From an uncultured Lachnospiraceae bacterium (GTDB taxonomy: Bacteria; Bacillota; Clostridia; Lachnospirales; Lachnospiraceae): 37,444 nt of DNA. The translations under genes were made by a program, and so were the position numbers. Shown here one piece after another: positions 15,592 through 23,969 of this stretch; position 1 is the stretch's first letter, and the number at the start of each line of letters is the position of its first letter. The stretch is from the NCBI GenBank assembly GCA_947382355.1, contig CANCYR010000032.1, positions 1 to 37,444 of the forward strand. The letters run 5' to 3'. The notes beneath the pieces are model-generated. The model was given only the letters and a program-made list of their open reading frames with translations, made no database searches and had not been told where the DNA came from.

Positions 15592-17193
15592 ATGAATATT
15601 CACATATCTTCCTCAATTTTTCATAAGAAACGGACTGCTGCCCTTGGTATCTCTGCTGCTGCCGGCATAATACTTTCTATGGTACAGGCACTGTTGGTTC
15701 ATGTCAGGGTGCGCTCTGTTTTTACTTTAGGAGATTCGCCGCGGCTTTATATGTATGGCCTGATAGGGCTTTCTTTTTTGCTTGGCATCTGCTTTTATAC
15801 GGCGGTGGTTTTTTGTATTCATCTTCTCATTGAAAAAAATCAGACTTTTCTTTCCTACCTGAAGTATTTTCTTGTGTACTTCCTTTTATCAGGAATTTTA
15901 TTTCTTCTGGTATGGCCCGGTATTTTCAAGGGAGATGAATTTTATGTGCTAAAGAACGCTCTAAACTTCCAGCTTTCTCCTGCCCAGACGGGGATAACCA
16001 GTTGTTTTTATATTGTATGCCTTTTGTTTTTTCCAAATCCGGCTGTGATTACTTTTATGCAGATACTGATTATATGCTGCATTTTTTCTTATATTATGAA
16101 GAATCTGTTTTCCATCTATCAAAGCAAAAAGATATGGCTTATGCTTTTGCCCTTTTGCCTGCTACCGGTACTTGACGGCAATTTGTTTACCCTTCGGGCC
16201 ACTTTGGTTGGATGGCTGTTTCTGCTTGTGCTTTTTCAGATATTTTTTGCCTGCAAAAGGGGAGCATTATCCTTGTGGACAGGGCTGTTTCTCTCTGCAG
16301 TAAGCGGGCTGATCATTGCATGGAGAACAGAATATGTTTATCTGCTTTTGCTTCTTCCGGCTGCCTTATGGTTCTTAAAGCTTTTTTCCCCAAAGCGCGC
16401 CTGTATTTCCCTTGCAGTCATTTTCCTGTCCTTTCTTCTCTTTCAGATACCTAATAAGATTGCGGCAAATGGCAGCAACAAATATCCCATTTCTCTCGTG
16501 ATAAATCCTTTGGGAAATTTGTTTAATGAGGAACATTTAGAGGGCCCCAGCGTATATGAGGATATTCTTACCCTGAATGAATTAATTGATGTGCAAAGGC
16601 TGCGCAGGGATGCTTCTGTGCGGAATATCAGCCAGTACTGGAATATTCCCGATGTGCTGCCAAAGGAACAGCTGAACCGCTTCATGGCCGCCGCTCTCAG
16701 GCTGATTGTGTACAATTTTGATGATTTTTTAAAGTACCGCTGTCTCACCTTTGCCCATACCAACGGTTTTTACCCGGATGAAATCAACCACCCGGGAGGA
16801 GAAATGGTTTCCGGGATTTTAGATCTAAGCTATTATGATACAGATTTTAAAAAGGTGTTCCCTTTTATGGAGCCTCCTTTTGGACATACAGTGCGGGAAC
16901 AGGTCATTGAATTTCTCTCCTGCCGTCACTATGTACAGGGAGAAAGCACTACAAATATGTTTCTTCCGGTATTTTATAACTGCCTGCCGGCTTTCATTTT
17001 GTTAGCAATTGCTACCTTGACAGGATACTTTCAGAAAAAGAAGGCATTTGTGGTGCTGTCGCTTTTGATTCAGATACAGCTTGTGCTGATTTTCTTAACG
17101 GCACCTGCCATGTTTTTTATGTATTATTACTGCTTCTATTTGTGCGGGTATGTTTTTGCGGGGCTGTTTTTTCTGGATATGCTTTGCAGCTGA
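15592..17193 (+). CDS. Polytopic membrane protein, GT-C-like (possibly DUF6020)
   Basis: A 533-residue protein with roughly 10-12 predicted membrane helices. After the second or third helix comes an extracytoplasmic loop with WPGIFKGDEFYVLKN; acidic residues in the first outer loop are a feature of GT-C glycosyltransferases. A long outer domain (about residues 310-450, NPLGNLFNEEH...FLKYRCLTFAHTNGFYP) precedes the last helices. This layout resembles DUF6020 proteins of Clostridia, whose function is unknown. ATG 15592 has AAAGGA 7 bases upstream; an earlier ATG at 15535 has no ribosome site. It is the only plus-strand gene in its surroundings and is inserted between yceD and the Rpn gene. I would not assign a substrate. 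Confidence 0.72.
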   Translation: MNIHISSSIFHKKRTAALGISAAAGIILSMVQALLVHVRVRSVFTLGDSPRLYMYGLIGLSFLLGICFYTAVVFCIHLLIEKNQTFLSYLKYFLVYFLLSGILFLLVWPGIFKGDEFYVLKNALNFQLSPAQTGITSCFYIVCLLFFPNPAVITFMQILIICCIFSYIMKNLFSIYQSKKIWLMLLPFCLLPVLDGNLFTLRATLVGWLFLLVLFQIFFACKRGALSLWTGLFLSAVSGLIIAWRTEYVYLLLLLPAALWFLKLFSPKRACISLAVIFLSFLLFQIPNKIAANGSNKYPISLVINPLGNLFNEEHLEGPSVYEDILTLNELIDVQRLRRDASVRNISQYWNIPDVLPKEQLNRFMAAALRLIVYNFDDFLKYRCLTFAHTNGFYPDEINHPGGEMVSGILDLSYYDTDFKKVFPFMEPPFGHTVREQVIEFLSCRHYVQGESTTNMFLPVFYNCLPAFILLAIATLTGYFQKKKAFVVLSLLIQIQLVLIFLTAPAMFFMYYYCFYLCGYVFAGLFFLDMLCS

Positions 17194-17549
17194 ATCAGGG
17201 GATTTTTTTATACAAAAAATACTCTAACAATCCTGCCGTTCCTATATCCAGAAGAATATCCTTCAGCACAATGCTGTACCATATATTTCCGCATATTGTT
17301 TTGTTTCTTTGCTTACTATATTCCCTGAGGCTTTCTCTTGGTTAAATGAAAGCTTAACGTTTCCTTAAATTTTTGTCCGATATTGCCATTTTTTATAGAT
17401 AGTTTTTCCTGCACTCTTTTTCAAATATAAATTGTGAATGATTTACGAATTGTATTCCGACTGATACGGTCACAGGCCGCACCAATAGAATGTTGATACT
17501 TCATTTAGATTTTTATGTATGCATTATACCGGTTCTCACGGAAAATTTC
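17194..17549. other. Gene-poor spacer between convergent genes
   Basis: A span of 356 A+T-rich bases between the ends of the membrane-protein gene and the Rpn gene. I see no terminator with a proper U-tract. A minus-strand frame without a start codon (about 17196-17340) reads like a membrane-protein tail (NIWYSIVLKDILLDIG, ending LLEYFLYKKIP) and may be a gene remnant. Confidence 0.4.
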
Positions 17550-17774
17550 TTACATTTCCTTCTCAAACTGCTCCATAGACCCGGCTTTTGCAGCTAGCTT
17601 CAGCCATCTTCTCAGCACTGCCAAATCCTCTTGTGCCAATACAGCTTCCCTGATATGCTCCGGAATGGTTCCGTATTCTTCTAAAAGGTCAAAAATGCCC
17701 TCTTCCCTGACTCTGGCTTCCTGCTCTTCCATCTGCTCCCTCATCCGGTCCTTCATCCATTCCTCAACAGTCAT
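17550..17774 (-). CDS. Possible internal product of the Rpn gene (RpnS-like C-terminal protein)
   Basis: Inside the Rpn gene GGAGG (plus 17783-17787) stands 8 bases before an in-frame ATG at 17774. Translation from it gives 74 residues, MTVEEWMKDRMREQ to the normal C-terminus, all helical and lacking the nuclease domain. In E. coli some rpn genes encode such a short C-terminal protein, which binds and inhibits the full-length toxin. The seen facts are the ribosome site, the reading frame and the domain boundary; expression and function are inferred. Confidence 0.5.
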   Translation of the reverse strand: MTVEEWMKDRMREQMEEQEARVREEGIFDLLEEYGTIPEHIREAVLAQEDLAVLRRWLKLAAKAGSMEQFEKEM

Positions 17775-18401
17775 ATATCTCGCCTCCAGTTTCCGCCAAG
17801 TCTTAAGCTCCGTCACTTTTTCATGCAGCCTTATGATAGATTCCTCAGTAAGCTGTGACACATATTCATCGTTACTCTGCTCCATGTACTTTAAGAAATG
17901 CACCAGCTCTTTGGGGACATTTTCATCCTGTTTCCCTTTGGTGTTCAGAAATATTTTCCTTGTGCCGTCCCCAAGACCCATATCCCATTCCAGGCACCTT
18001 TCTTCAAAGGTGTAGCGATACAGCCCTTTTCCAAAAGGGTCAAATGTACAGATAAAGATTACATAACCGGGCTTTAGATCATTAAAGTCATCTCCCGGCT
18101 TTAAGGACGCCACGTCCATCTCCGCCTGATGGTAACGGCTCCTTTTTGCCAGATTCTTTCTGTCGTCGTTCTGTGCCTCTACATTATAGCTTACCCGGGT
18201 TTCATCACTGGCATAGATATCAAGCCTGATGCTCCTAAAATCCGAGCTTACTAAAATACTCTGCTCCGGGTGCACCTTTACTCTGGGAAGCCTGGTGCCA
18301 AGAATGATTTCAAGCACCAGCCTGCAGGTCTCCTCATCCTCCAATGCAGCGGCAAATAAAAATGCATTACTTAAGTTTAATTGTTGAAATGTTTTCTTCA
18401 T
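17550..18401 (-). CDS. Rpn family recombination-promoting nuclease / PD-(D/E)XK transposase-like protein
   Basis: A 283-residue member of the Rpn (PDDEXK_2) family, often annotated as putative transposase; studied members are DNA endonucleases linked to recombination and phage defence. It begins with NLSNAFLFAAALEDEE, has ETCRLVLEIILG in the first helix, then RLDIYAS and YNVEAQ, which supply the catalytic Asp and the E-x-Q form of the nuclease site. MDVASLKPGDDFNDLKPGYVIFIC is typical of the clostridial branch. The C-terminal 75 residues are charged and helical. ATG 18401 has GGAGG 5 bases upstream. A second strong Shine-Dalgarno plus ATG occurs in frame at 17774. It sits alone between pta and a membrane-protein gene, where ackA is usually found. 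Confidence 0.88.
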   Translation of the reverse strand: MKKTFQQLNLSNAFLFAAALEDEETCRLVLEIILGTRLPRVKVHPEQSILVSSDFRSIRLDIYASDETRVSYNVEAQNDDRKNLAKRSRYHQAEMDVASLKPGDDFNDLKPGYVIFICTFDPFGKGLYRYTFEERCLEWDMGLGDGTRKIFLNTKGKQDENVPKELVHFLKYMEQSNDEYVSQLTEESIIRLHEKVTELKTWRKLEARYMTVEEWMKDRMREQMEEQEARVREEGIFDLLEEYGTIPEHIREAVLAQEDLAVLRRWLKLAAKAGSMEQFEKEM

Positions 18402-18446
18402 AGGTTCCTCCTGTGTGAAATACAGGAAAAACATATCTATGAAATT

Positions 18447-18475
18447 ATATTAACTGATTTTTAGCAAATGCACAA
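18447..18475 (-). promoter_or_regulatory. Probable promoter of the Rpn gene
   Basis: Minus strand: -35 TTGTGC (18470-18475), 17-base spacer, -10 TAATAT (18447-18452), 45 bases before the ATG. The match is moderate. It would make the gene independent of pta. Confidence 0.45.
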
Positions 18476-18728
18476 GTGATAATCCGACTTTTTATGGCTG
18501 ATTTTTTTATATTTACAGGTAACTTTTATCTCCATCGATAACCAGTTAACAGCTATAACTAATCGCGATTAATTCAGACATCAGCTCGCCGCAGGAAAAC
18601 AAAAGAACGTATCTCCTCTTAGCATTTCATGACATTTTTGCCAGTTATCCGAAAGAGTAATACGTCCTTTTCCACATCCTCTGTCCCATACAATCTGCAG
18701 CCAGAAAATCCAATGAAGCAAACGGACT

Positions 18729-18756
18729 GCTATTCAGGCATATTTGCCTGAATAGC
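18729..18756 (-). terminator. Hairpin after pta (terminator without U-tract)
   Basis: GCTATTCAGGCA (18729-18740) and TGCCTGAATAGC (18745-18756) form a perfect 12-bp stem with a TATT loop, 18 bases after the pta stop. There is no U-run on either strand, so it may be a rho-type pause or an mRNA 3' stabiliser rather than a classical terminator. Confidence 0.6.
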
Positions 18757-18774
18757 AATGACACAGTGCACCGA

Positions 18775-19776
18775 CTATACAAGCTGCGCCTGCACTGCCG
18801 TAAGGGCAACCACGCCTACGATGTCCTCCCATGAACAGCCTCTTGACAGGTCATTGACAGGCTTGGAAATTCCCTGAAGCATGGGACCGTAAGCCTCTGC
18901 TTTACCAAGCCTCTGAACCAGCTTATAACTGATATTGCCGCAGTCCAGATTGGGGAAAACAAGCACATTTGCCTTTCCCGCCACCTCGCTGCCCGGCGCT
19001 TTTGCCTTGGCAATATGGGGAACTAAAGCAGCATCCGGCTGAAGTTCTCCGTCAATGGTAAGATTTGGATACTGTTCCTTTGCAATCCTGGTGGCTTCCA
19101 CGATTTTATCCACTAAGGGATGCTTTGCGCTGCCCTTTGTGGAATGGGACAGCATGGCAATAATGGGCTTTGCATTTACCAGATTTTTAAAGCTCTTTGC
19201 CGACGTATCTGCAATGGCCGCCAAATCCTCAGCGGAAGGGTCCTGATTCAGCCCGCAGTCCGCAAACAGAAAGGTTCCGTTTTCCCCGTAAGGACAATCC
19301 GGCACGTCCATAATGAAAAATCCCGACACCAGCTTGACCCCCGGCGCTGTCTTTAATATCTGAAGGGAAGGGCGGAGCACATCCGCCGTAGCATGACAGG
19401 CGCCTGCCACCATACCGTCCGCATCATTTGCTTTTACCATTAACACCCCAAAGGTAAGGAAATCCTCCAATAAAATTTCCCTTGCCTTTTCCTCCGTCAT
19501 GCCCTTTGCTTTTCTCGTCTCGTATAGCAGCTGCACATATTCTTCCAGCTTTTCAGAAGTCTTTGGATTGATAATTGTCACCCCGTCCAGCTCCACTTCC
19601 AGCCATCTGGCGCCGTCGTGTATTTTTTCTTCGTCTCCTACCATAATGATATTTGCAATATTTTCCTTTAATATGCTGGCAGCCGCAATCAATGTTCTTT
19701 TATCAGTTGTTTCCGGCAGAACAATGGTCTTTTTATCTGCTCTTGCCTTTTCTTTGATGATGTCGATATATGCCAT
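18775..19776 (-). CDS. pta: Phosphate acetyltransferase
   Basis: A 333-residue short-form Pta that interconverts acetyl-CoA and acetyl phosphate, the first step of acetate formation and ATP gain in fermenting Clostridia. Family segments are visible from KTIVLPETTDKRTL through DADGMVAGACHATADVLRPSLQILKTAPGVKLVSGFF, MLSHSTKGSA, GELQPDAALVP, ANVLVFPNLDCGNISYKLVQR and GPMLQGISKPVNDLSRG. AGGAAAGGAG precedes the ATG. ackA, normally the next gene, is missing from the following 4 kb. It is divergent from tmcAL and has its own promoter. Confidence 0.97.
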   Translation of the reverse strand: MAYIDIIKEKARADKKTIVLPETTDKRTLIAAASILKENIANIIMVGDEEKIHDGARWLEVELDGVTIINPKTSEKLEEYVQLLYETRKAKGMTEEKAREILLEDFLTFGVLMVKANDADGMVAGACHATADVLRPSLQILKTAPGVKLVSGFFIMDVPDCPYGENGTFLFADCGLNQDPSAEDLAAIADTSAKSFKNLVNAKPIIAMLSHSTKGSAKHPLVDKIVEATRIAKEQYPNLTIDGELQPDAALVPHIAKAKAPGSEVAGKANVLVFPNLDCGNISYKLVQRLGKAEAYGPMLQGISKPVNDLSRGCSWEDIVGVVALTAVQAQLV

Positions 19777-19841
19777 TCCCTTCTCCTTTCCTAACCGTCC
19801 AAACGAATCCCATAAGCATTTTATAAGTTTTTCTTACACTG

Positions 19842-19871
19842 ATTATAAAACAAACATCCCTTGTATACAAG
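19842..19871 (-). promoter_or_regulatory. pta promoter overlapped by a 12-bp palindrome
   Basis: Minus strand: -35 TTGTAT (19865-19870), 17-base spacer, perfect -10 TATAAT (19842-19847). The -35 lies within the perfect palindrome CTTGTATACAAG (19860-19871), a likely binding site for a dimeric repressor. Confidence 0.8.
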
Positions 19872-19973
19872 TTTCTTATTGTAAAAAATGTGTGCAAAAT
19901 AAAATACAATTTTTTATGAATAAATTTTCAGAATTTTTCTTTTTTTTGTTGCACTTTTCCTTAATAATATGTA

Positions 19974-19982
19974 TGGTATACT
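19974..19982 (+). promoter_or_regulatory. Extended -10 promoter of tmcAL
   Basis: TG-G-TATACT (19974-19982) is an extended -10 element 27 bases before the tmcAL ATG. No good -35 hexamer stands at 17 bases, which is usual for extended -10 promoters. Confidence 0.55.
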
Positions 19983-20009
19983 TATAGAATAAATAAGGAG
20001 GCGAGCTAT

Positions 20010-21245
20010 ATGAAGGTTACTGGAATTGTTGCGGAATATAATCCGTTTCACAATGGACATAAATATCAAATTGAACAGGCCAGAAAGCTGACCGGCGCTG
20101 ACTATATCATCGTTGCATTAAGCGGTAACTTCACACAGCGGGGCACGCCTGCCATACTGAATAAATATGACAGAGCAAAAATGGCATTATTAAACGGTGC
20201 CGATTTGGTAGTGGAACTTCCATCCTTTTATGCCTGCGCCAGCGCAGAATATTTTTCCAAAGGCACCATGACCCTATTTGAAAAATTAGGAGTCGTAGAT
20301 TCAATCTGCTTTGGCAGCGAATGCGGCAATTTAAATACACTGATGGAAATTGCAAAGGTTCTTGCCTTTGAACCGGAAAATTACAAGAAAGAATTAAGGG
20401 CAAGCCTTAGAAACGGCTACAGCTATCCTTCTGCAAGGAATAACGCACTGTTGGCTTCCCTGCCCGGATTTGCCGCTTATTCCACCGTTATCTGCTATCC
20501 AAACAATATATTGGGAATCGAGTACCTGAAAGCTCTTTTACAGCTTGAAAGCAGCATTGTTCCATATACAAATGAAAGAGTAGGCTCCGGCTATCACGAT
20601 TACGGCCTTTCCCAGGGATATAGCTCCGCTATTTCCATCCGCCATGCCCTCCGTCTGGAAAATCCTTTAGAATACATAAGGGCGCAAATGCCCGAAAACT
20701 GTTTTGAAATCCTTAAGGAAACCTATGGAAAAGCCACTCCTGTTTTTCAAAATGATTTTACCAGTATTTTAAAATACCGAATGCTTTTAGAACACGAGAA
20801 CGGTTATACACAGTTTGCCGACGTCTCAGAGGATTTATCCAACAAAATGAAAAAGCATTTATTTACCACGACGGATATTTCTTCTTTCTGCGAATACCTG
20901 AAAACAAAGGATCTTACCCATGCCAGAATCAGCCGCTGCCTCGGCCATGTTCTTTTGGATTTAAAGCAGTCTGAGCTGGAGGAATTTTTAAAAGAAGGGA
21001 CTATTTTTTACGGACGTATATTGGGCTTTCGGACAGCTTCAGCTCCCCTTTTAACAGAATTGAAAAAGCGCTCTTTGGTTCCATTGATTACAAAGGTATC
21101 GGAGGCAAAAAACCAGCTTTCTGAAATCGGATTGAAACAGTTTGAAAAGGATATGCAGGCTTCCCATATTTATGAGTCTGTGGTGTCTACCAAGTTTGGG
21201 GTGCCGATGAATAATGAGTATCAGAGGGAGATTATTAAGTGTTGA
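20010..21245 (+). CDS. tmcAL: tRNA(Met) cytidine acetate ligase
   Basis: A 411-residue nucleotidyltransferase of the TmcAL (YlbM, DUF795) family. It activates acetate with ATP and acetylates C34 in the anticodon of elongator tRNA-Met. The N-terminal GIVAEYNPFHNGHKYQIEQAR holds the HxGH adenylate motif. SGNFTQRGTPAILNKYDRAKMAL and ADLVVELPSFYACASAEYFSKG are family blocks, as is ISIRHAL mid-protein. AAGGAGG precedes the ATG at good spacing. It is divergent from pta, a conserved pairing in Lachnospiraceae; an acetate-using enzyme beside an acetate-pathway gene makes sense but need not be causal. Confidence 0.96.
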   Translation: MKVTGIVAEYNPFHNGHKYQIEQARKLTGADYIIVALSGNFTQRGTPAILNKYDRAKMALLNGADLVVELPSFYACASAEYFSKGTMTLFEKLGVVDSICFGSECGNLNTLMEIAKVLAFEPENYKKELRASLRNGYSYPSARNNALLASLPGFAAYSTVICYPNNILGIEYLKALLQLESSIVPYTNERVGSGYHDYGLSQGYSSAISIRHALRLENPLEYIRAQMPENCFEILKETYGKATPVFQNDFTSILKYRMLLEHENGYTQFADVSEDLSNKMKKHLFTTTDISSFCEYLKTKDLTHARISRCLGHVLLDLKQSELEEFLKEGTIFYGRILGFRTASAPLLTELKKRSLVPLITKVSEAKNQLSEIGLKQFEKDMQASHIYESVVSTKFGVPMNNEYQREIIKC

Positions 21246-21255
21246 TGTTGGAAAG

Positions 21256-21403
21256 AGGTTTACAGGAGTCGGGGTTTGGATTATGAAAGGAGGACACAGG
21301 AACTGCCGGGGGATGTATGGAACAGCTGTTTCTTGGCATCCCTGTAAAAATATATTTTCATACGGCTCCCACGTCCTCCTTCCAAATCCCCCCTCATAAA
21401 CCA
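21256..21403. repeat. Imperfect inverted-repeat element between tmcAL and copA
   Basis: The left part (about 21256-21310) and the reverse complement of the right part (about 21361-21403) share GGTTTA, GGGG, TTTGGA, AGGAGGAC and GGGA-type blocks in order. The centre holds the palindrome AACAGCTGTT (21320-21329). GGTTTGGATT and GGAACTG also occur in the repeat at 37391-37444. The element fills almost the whole gap between two convergent genes and could serve as a bidirectional transcription end. Confidence 0.5.
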
Positions 21404-21415
21404 CTCATTTCATCT

Positions 21416-21625
21416 CTACTGAACGGAAACCACCTTATAGTCCTTCGCCTCCACAGTCTCTTTTAACCTCTCATCCGAAATCCCGGCACTAAGAACAACA
21501 ACAGCTGTTCCATCCTGATGGTTTACTGTGGCCTCTGTCACTTCCGGAAGGGCCTCCAGACTTTTTTTTACGGTTGCCTCACAGTGAGCGCACATCATTC
21601 CTTCGATTTTCATTGTTTTCTTCAT
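21416..21625 (-). CDS. Possible separate CopZ-like chaperone from an internal start in copA
   Basis: GGAGG (plus 21634-21638) lies exactly 8 bases before an in-frame ATG at 21625, right at the linker-HMA boundary of copA. The product would be 69 residues, the usual CopZ length, starting [16 protein letters not shown]. coli also makes a free chaperone from copA, by a programmed frameshift. The ribosome site and frame are seen; actual use of this start is inferred. Confidence 0.5.
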   Translation of the reverse strand: MKKTMKIEGMMCAHCEATVKKSLEALPEVTEATVNHQDGTAVVVLSAGISDERLKETVEAKDYKVVSVQ

Positions 21626-23968
21626 TTCTTTTTCCTCCGCTTTCTTGTTTTCTATTTTTATCTGGTTAGCCTCAAGGGCATTTTTTAACGGCTTATCTTT
21701 TTTGCTGTCATGGATGTGAATCAAATTCAGCCTCAGGGCATTGGTTACCACGCAGAAGCTGGACAGGCTCATGGCTGCTGCTCCGAACATGGGATTTAAC
21801 TGCCAGCCAAAGAATGGAATCCAAAGGCCTGCTGCCAGGGGAATGCCTATTACGTTATAAATAAATGCCCAGAACAGGTTTTCATGGATATTCCTTAAGG
21901 ATGCCCGGCTTAACCGGATAGCTGCAGGCACATCGCTTAATGCGCTTTTCATCAGCACCACATCCGCCGCATCAATAGCTATATCCGTTCCGGCTCCTAT
22001 GGCAATGCCTATATCCGCTCTTGTAAGGGCCGGGGCATCATTGATTCCGTCGCCTACCATGACTACCTTTCCTTTTTCCTGAAGGGAACGGATAACCTGT
22101 TCCTTTCCATCCGGCAATACGCCTGCCACTACTTCATCCACACCTGCCTGTCTGCCAATGGCATTTGCGGTTCTTTCATTGTCTCCGGTAAGCATGACTA
22201 CGTTGATTCCCATATTTTTTAATTCCTGTATGGCACGGGGACTGTCTTCCTTCATAATGTCTGCAACTGCAATGATTCCCATAAGTTTTTTATCTCTTGC
22301 AAAAAACAGGGGAGTCTTTCCTTCCTCTGAAAGAATTTCCGACTGCTTTTTCATTTCGGGTAAAATTTCCGCCCGACTATTTATAAACTGAAAATTTCCG
22401 CCTGCAAAACGTGCTCCTTCACAAGAAGCTGTAAGTCCATTTCCCGGCAGAGCTGCAAAATCGGTAACCTCCGCTTCCTTTGTTTGTTTTAACAGGGCAT
22501 ATTCCAAAACTGCGCCTGCCAGGGGATGTTCGCTTTTTCTTTCCAGGGCATATGCCACGAAAAGCAATTCCTCCTCCGAAATTCCCTTTGCCGGTATGAC
22601 ATCGGTTACTTTTGGCTCACCCTTTGTAATGGTTCCCGTCTTATCTAATGCCACAATCTGCATTTTGCCGGTTTCCTCCAGAGCTGCTGCCGTTTTAAAC
22701 ATAATGCCGTTTTTTGCCCCTATTCCGTTTCCTACCATGATTGCAACCGGGGTTGCCAGCCCCAAGGCACAGGGACAGCTGATTACCAGCACGGAAATCC
22801 CTTTTGCCAGAGAAAAGCCAATGGTTTCTCCTGCCAATAGCCAGATTAAAATGGTCACTGCTGAAACAGCAATGACTGCCGGAACGAAAATACCGGAAAC
22901 CCTGTCGGCAACCTTGGCAATTGGCGCCTTAGTAGCTGCCGCATCGCTTACCATGCGGATAATCTGAGACAACGTGGTGTCCTCCCCCACTCTGTCCGCC
23001 CGGCATTTCATAAAGCCGGACTGGTTTACGGTAGCCGCCGAAACATAATCTCCCTCTTCTTTATCTACCGGAATGCTTTCGCCGGTCAATGCGGATTCAT
23101 TTACCGCACTGTTTCCTTCCACCACAATGCCGTCTACCGGAATATTTTCTCCCGGACGGACTACAAAAATATCACCCTTATTTACCTGCTCCACAGGCAC
23201 CTGTGTTTCCATGCCGTTCCTTAACACTGTAGCAGTTTTGGGAGCCAGCTTCATCAGGCTTTTTAACGCATCAGTAGTTTTCCCCTTTGATATAGCTTCT
23301 AACATTTTCCCTACTGTAATCAGGGTTAGTATCATGGCCGCTGATTCAAAATAAAACTCGTGCATATAGGTCATGACGCCTTCCATATCGCTTCTTGCCT
23401 GAGCATCCGTCATGGCAAACAGCGCATAGGTGCTGTATACAAATGCAGCTCCGGCGCCTAATGCCACTAAAGTGTCCATATTAGGAGCCTTATGCCAAAG
23501 GCTTTTAAAACCGCTAATAAAAAACTTCTGGTTAATTACCATAATAATCACAGTCAGCAAAAGCTGCAAAAGTCCAATAGCCATATGGTTTTTTGCAAGA
23601 TATTCCGGGAGCGGCCAGTTCCACATCATATGTCCCATGGAGATATACATAAGTACAAGCAGAAAGCCCAGAGAAGCAAAAAGCCGCTTTTTCAGCACAG
23701 GTGTTTCTCTGTCCTTTAATACTTCCTCCTCCAAACCGGCTTCCATAGCTGCTCCCTGCCCTTTATCCGCTTTTTTGGGGGCAGCCTGATAGCCAGCCTC
23801 CTCCACTGCTTTCAGAATTTCTGCCGGCTCTGCCGTTCCTTCCACGCCCATGGAGTTAGTCAGCAGGCTGACAGAACAGGAACTGACTCCCTGAACCTTG
23901 GAAACTGCCTTTTCCACCCGGGCGCTGCAGGCAGCACAGCTCATTCCCGTTACTGTATACTGTTCCAT
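21416..23968 (-). CDS. copA: Copper-exporting P1B-type ATPase with C-terminal HMA domain
   Basis: An 850-residue Cu(I)-exporting ATPase in the membrane. In order: N-terminal HMA domain with GMSCAAC (8-14); the first helices with a Met-rich [12 protein letters not shown] turn; actuator loop with TGES; the CPC metal site in VISCPCALG; phosphorylation motif DKTGT; the SEHPLAG His-Pro motif; GDGINDAP hinge; and a last membrane pair. A charged linker (about 755-781) then leads to a second HMA domain with GMMCAHC, ending at 850. That C-terminal HMA is unusual, since most CopA proteins carry theirs at the N-terminus. It is the last gene of the csoR operon; the preceding HMA gene ends one base before its ATG. 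Confidence 0.97.
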   Translation of the reverse strand: MEQYTVTGMSCAACSARVEKAVSKVQGVSSCSVSLLTNSMGVEGTAEPAEILKAVEEAGYQAAPKKADKGQGAAMEAGLEEEVLKDRETPVLKKRLFASLGFLLVLMYISMGHMMWNWPLPEYLAKNHMAIGLLQLLLTVIIMVINQKFFISGFKSLWHKAPNMDTLVALGAGAAFVYSTYALFAMTDAQARSDMEGVMTYMHEFYFESAAMILTLITVGKMLEAISKGKTTDALKSLMKLAPKTATVLRNGMETQVPVEQVNKGDIFVVRPGENIPVDGIVVEGNSAVNESALTGESIPVDKEEGDYVSAATVNQSGFMKCRADRVGEDTTLSQIIRMVSDAAATKAPIAKVADRVSGIFVPAVIAVSAVTILIWLLAGETIGFSLAKGISVLVISCPCALGLATPVAIMVGNGIGAKNGIMFKTAAALEETGKMQIVALDKTGTITKGEPKVTDVIPAKGISEEELLFVAYALERKSEHPLAGAVLEYALLKQTKEAEVTDFAALPGNGLTASCEGARFAGGNFQFINSRAEILPEMKKQSEILSEEGKTPLFFARDKKLMGIIAVADIMKEDSPRAIQELKNMGINVVMLTGDNERTANAIGRQAGVDEVVAGVLPDGKEQVIRSLQEKGKVVMVGDGINDAPALTRADIGIAIGAGTDIAIDAADVVLMKSALSDVPAAIRLSRASLRNIHENLFWAFIYNVIGIPLAAGLWIPFFGWQLNPMFGAAAMSLSSFCVVTNALRLNLIHIHDSKKDKPLKNALEANQIKIENKKAEEKEMKKTMKIEGMMCAHCEATVKKSLEALPEVTEATVNHQDGTAVVVLSAGISDERLKETVEAKDYKVVSVQ

Positions 23969-23969
23969 C

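Larger units (their letters stand above)
18402..18774. other. Intergenic region between Rpn and pta
   Basis: A span of 373 bases without a convincing gene. It holds the Rpn promoter, a perfect 12-bp palindrome TAATCGCGATTA (18560-18571) and the hairpin at 18729-18756. Minus-strand frames in 18590-18720 have short protein-like stretches (RITLSDNWQKCHEML) but no start, and may be remnants of a lost gene. Confidence 0.5.

Noticed and set aside
17142-17345. Plus-strand frame continuing past the membrane-protein gene
   Set aside because: It overlaps the gene end in another frame, lacks a ribosome site, and the opposite strand looks more protein-like there.
17550-18401. Intact insertion sequence around the Rpn (transposase-like) gene
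   Set aside because: No terminal inverted repeats or target-site duplications are visible at the edges; Rpn proteins are nucleases usually found without IS ends.
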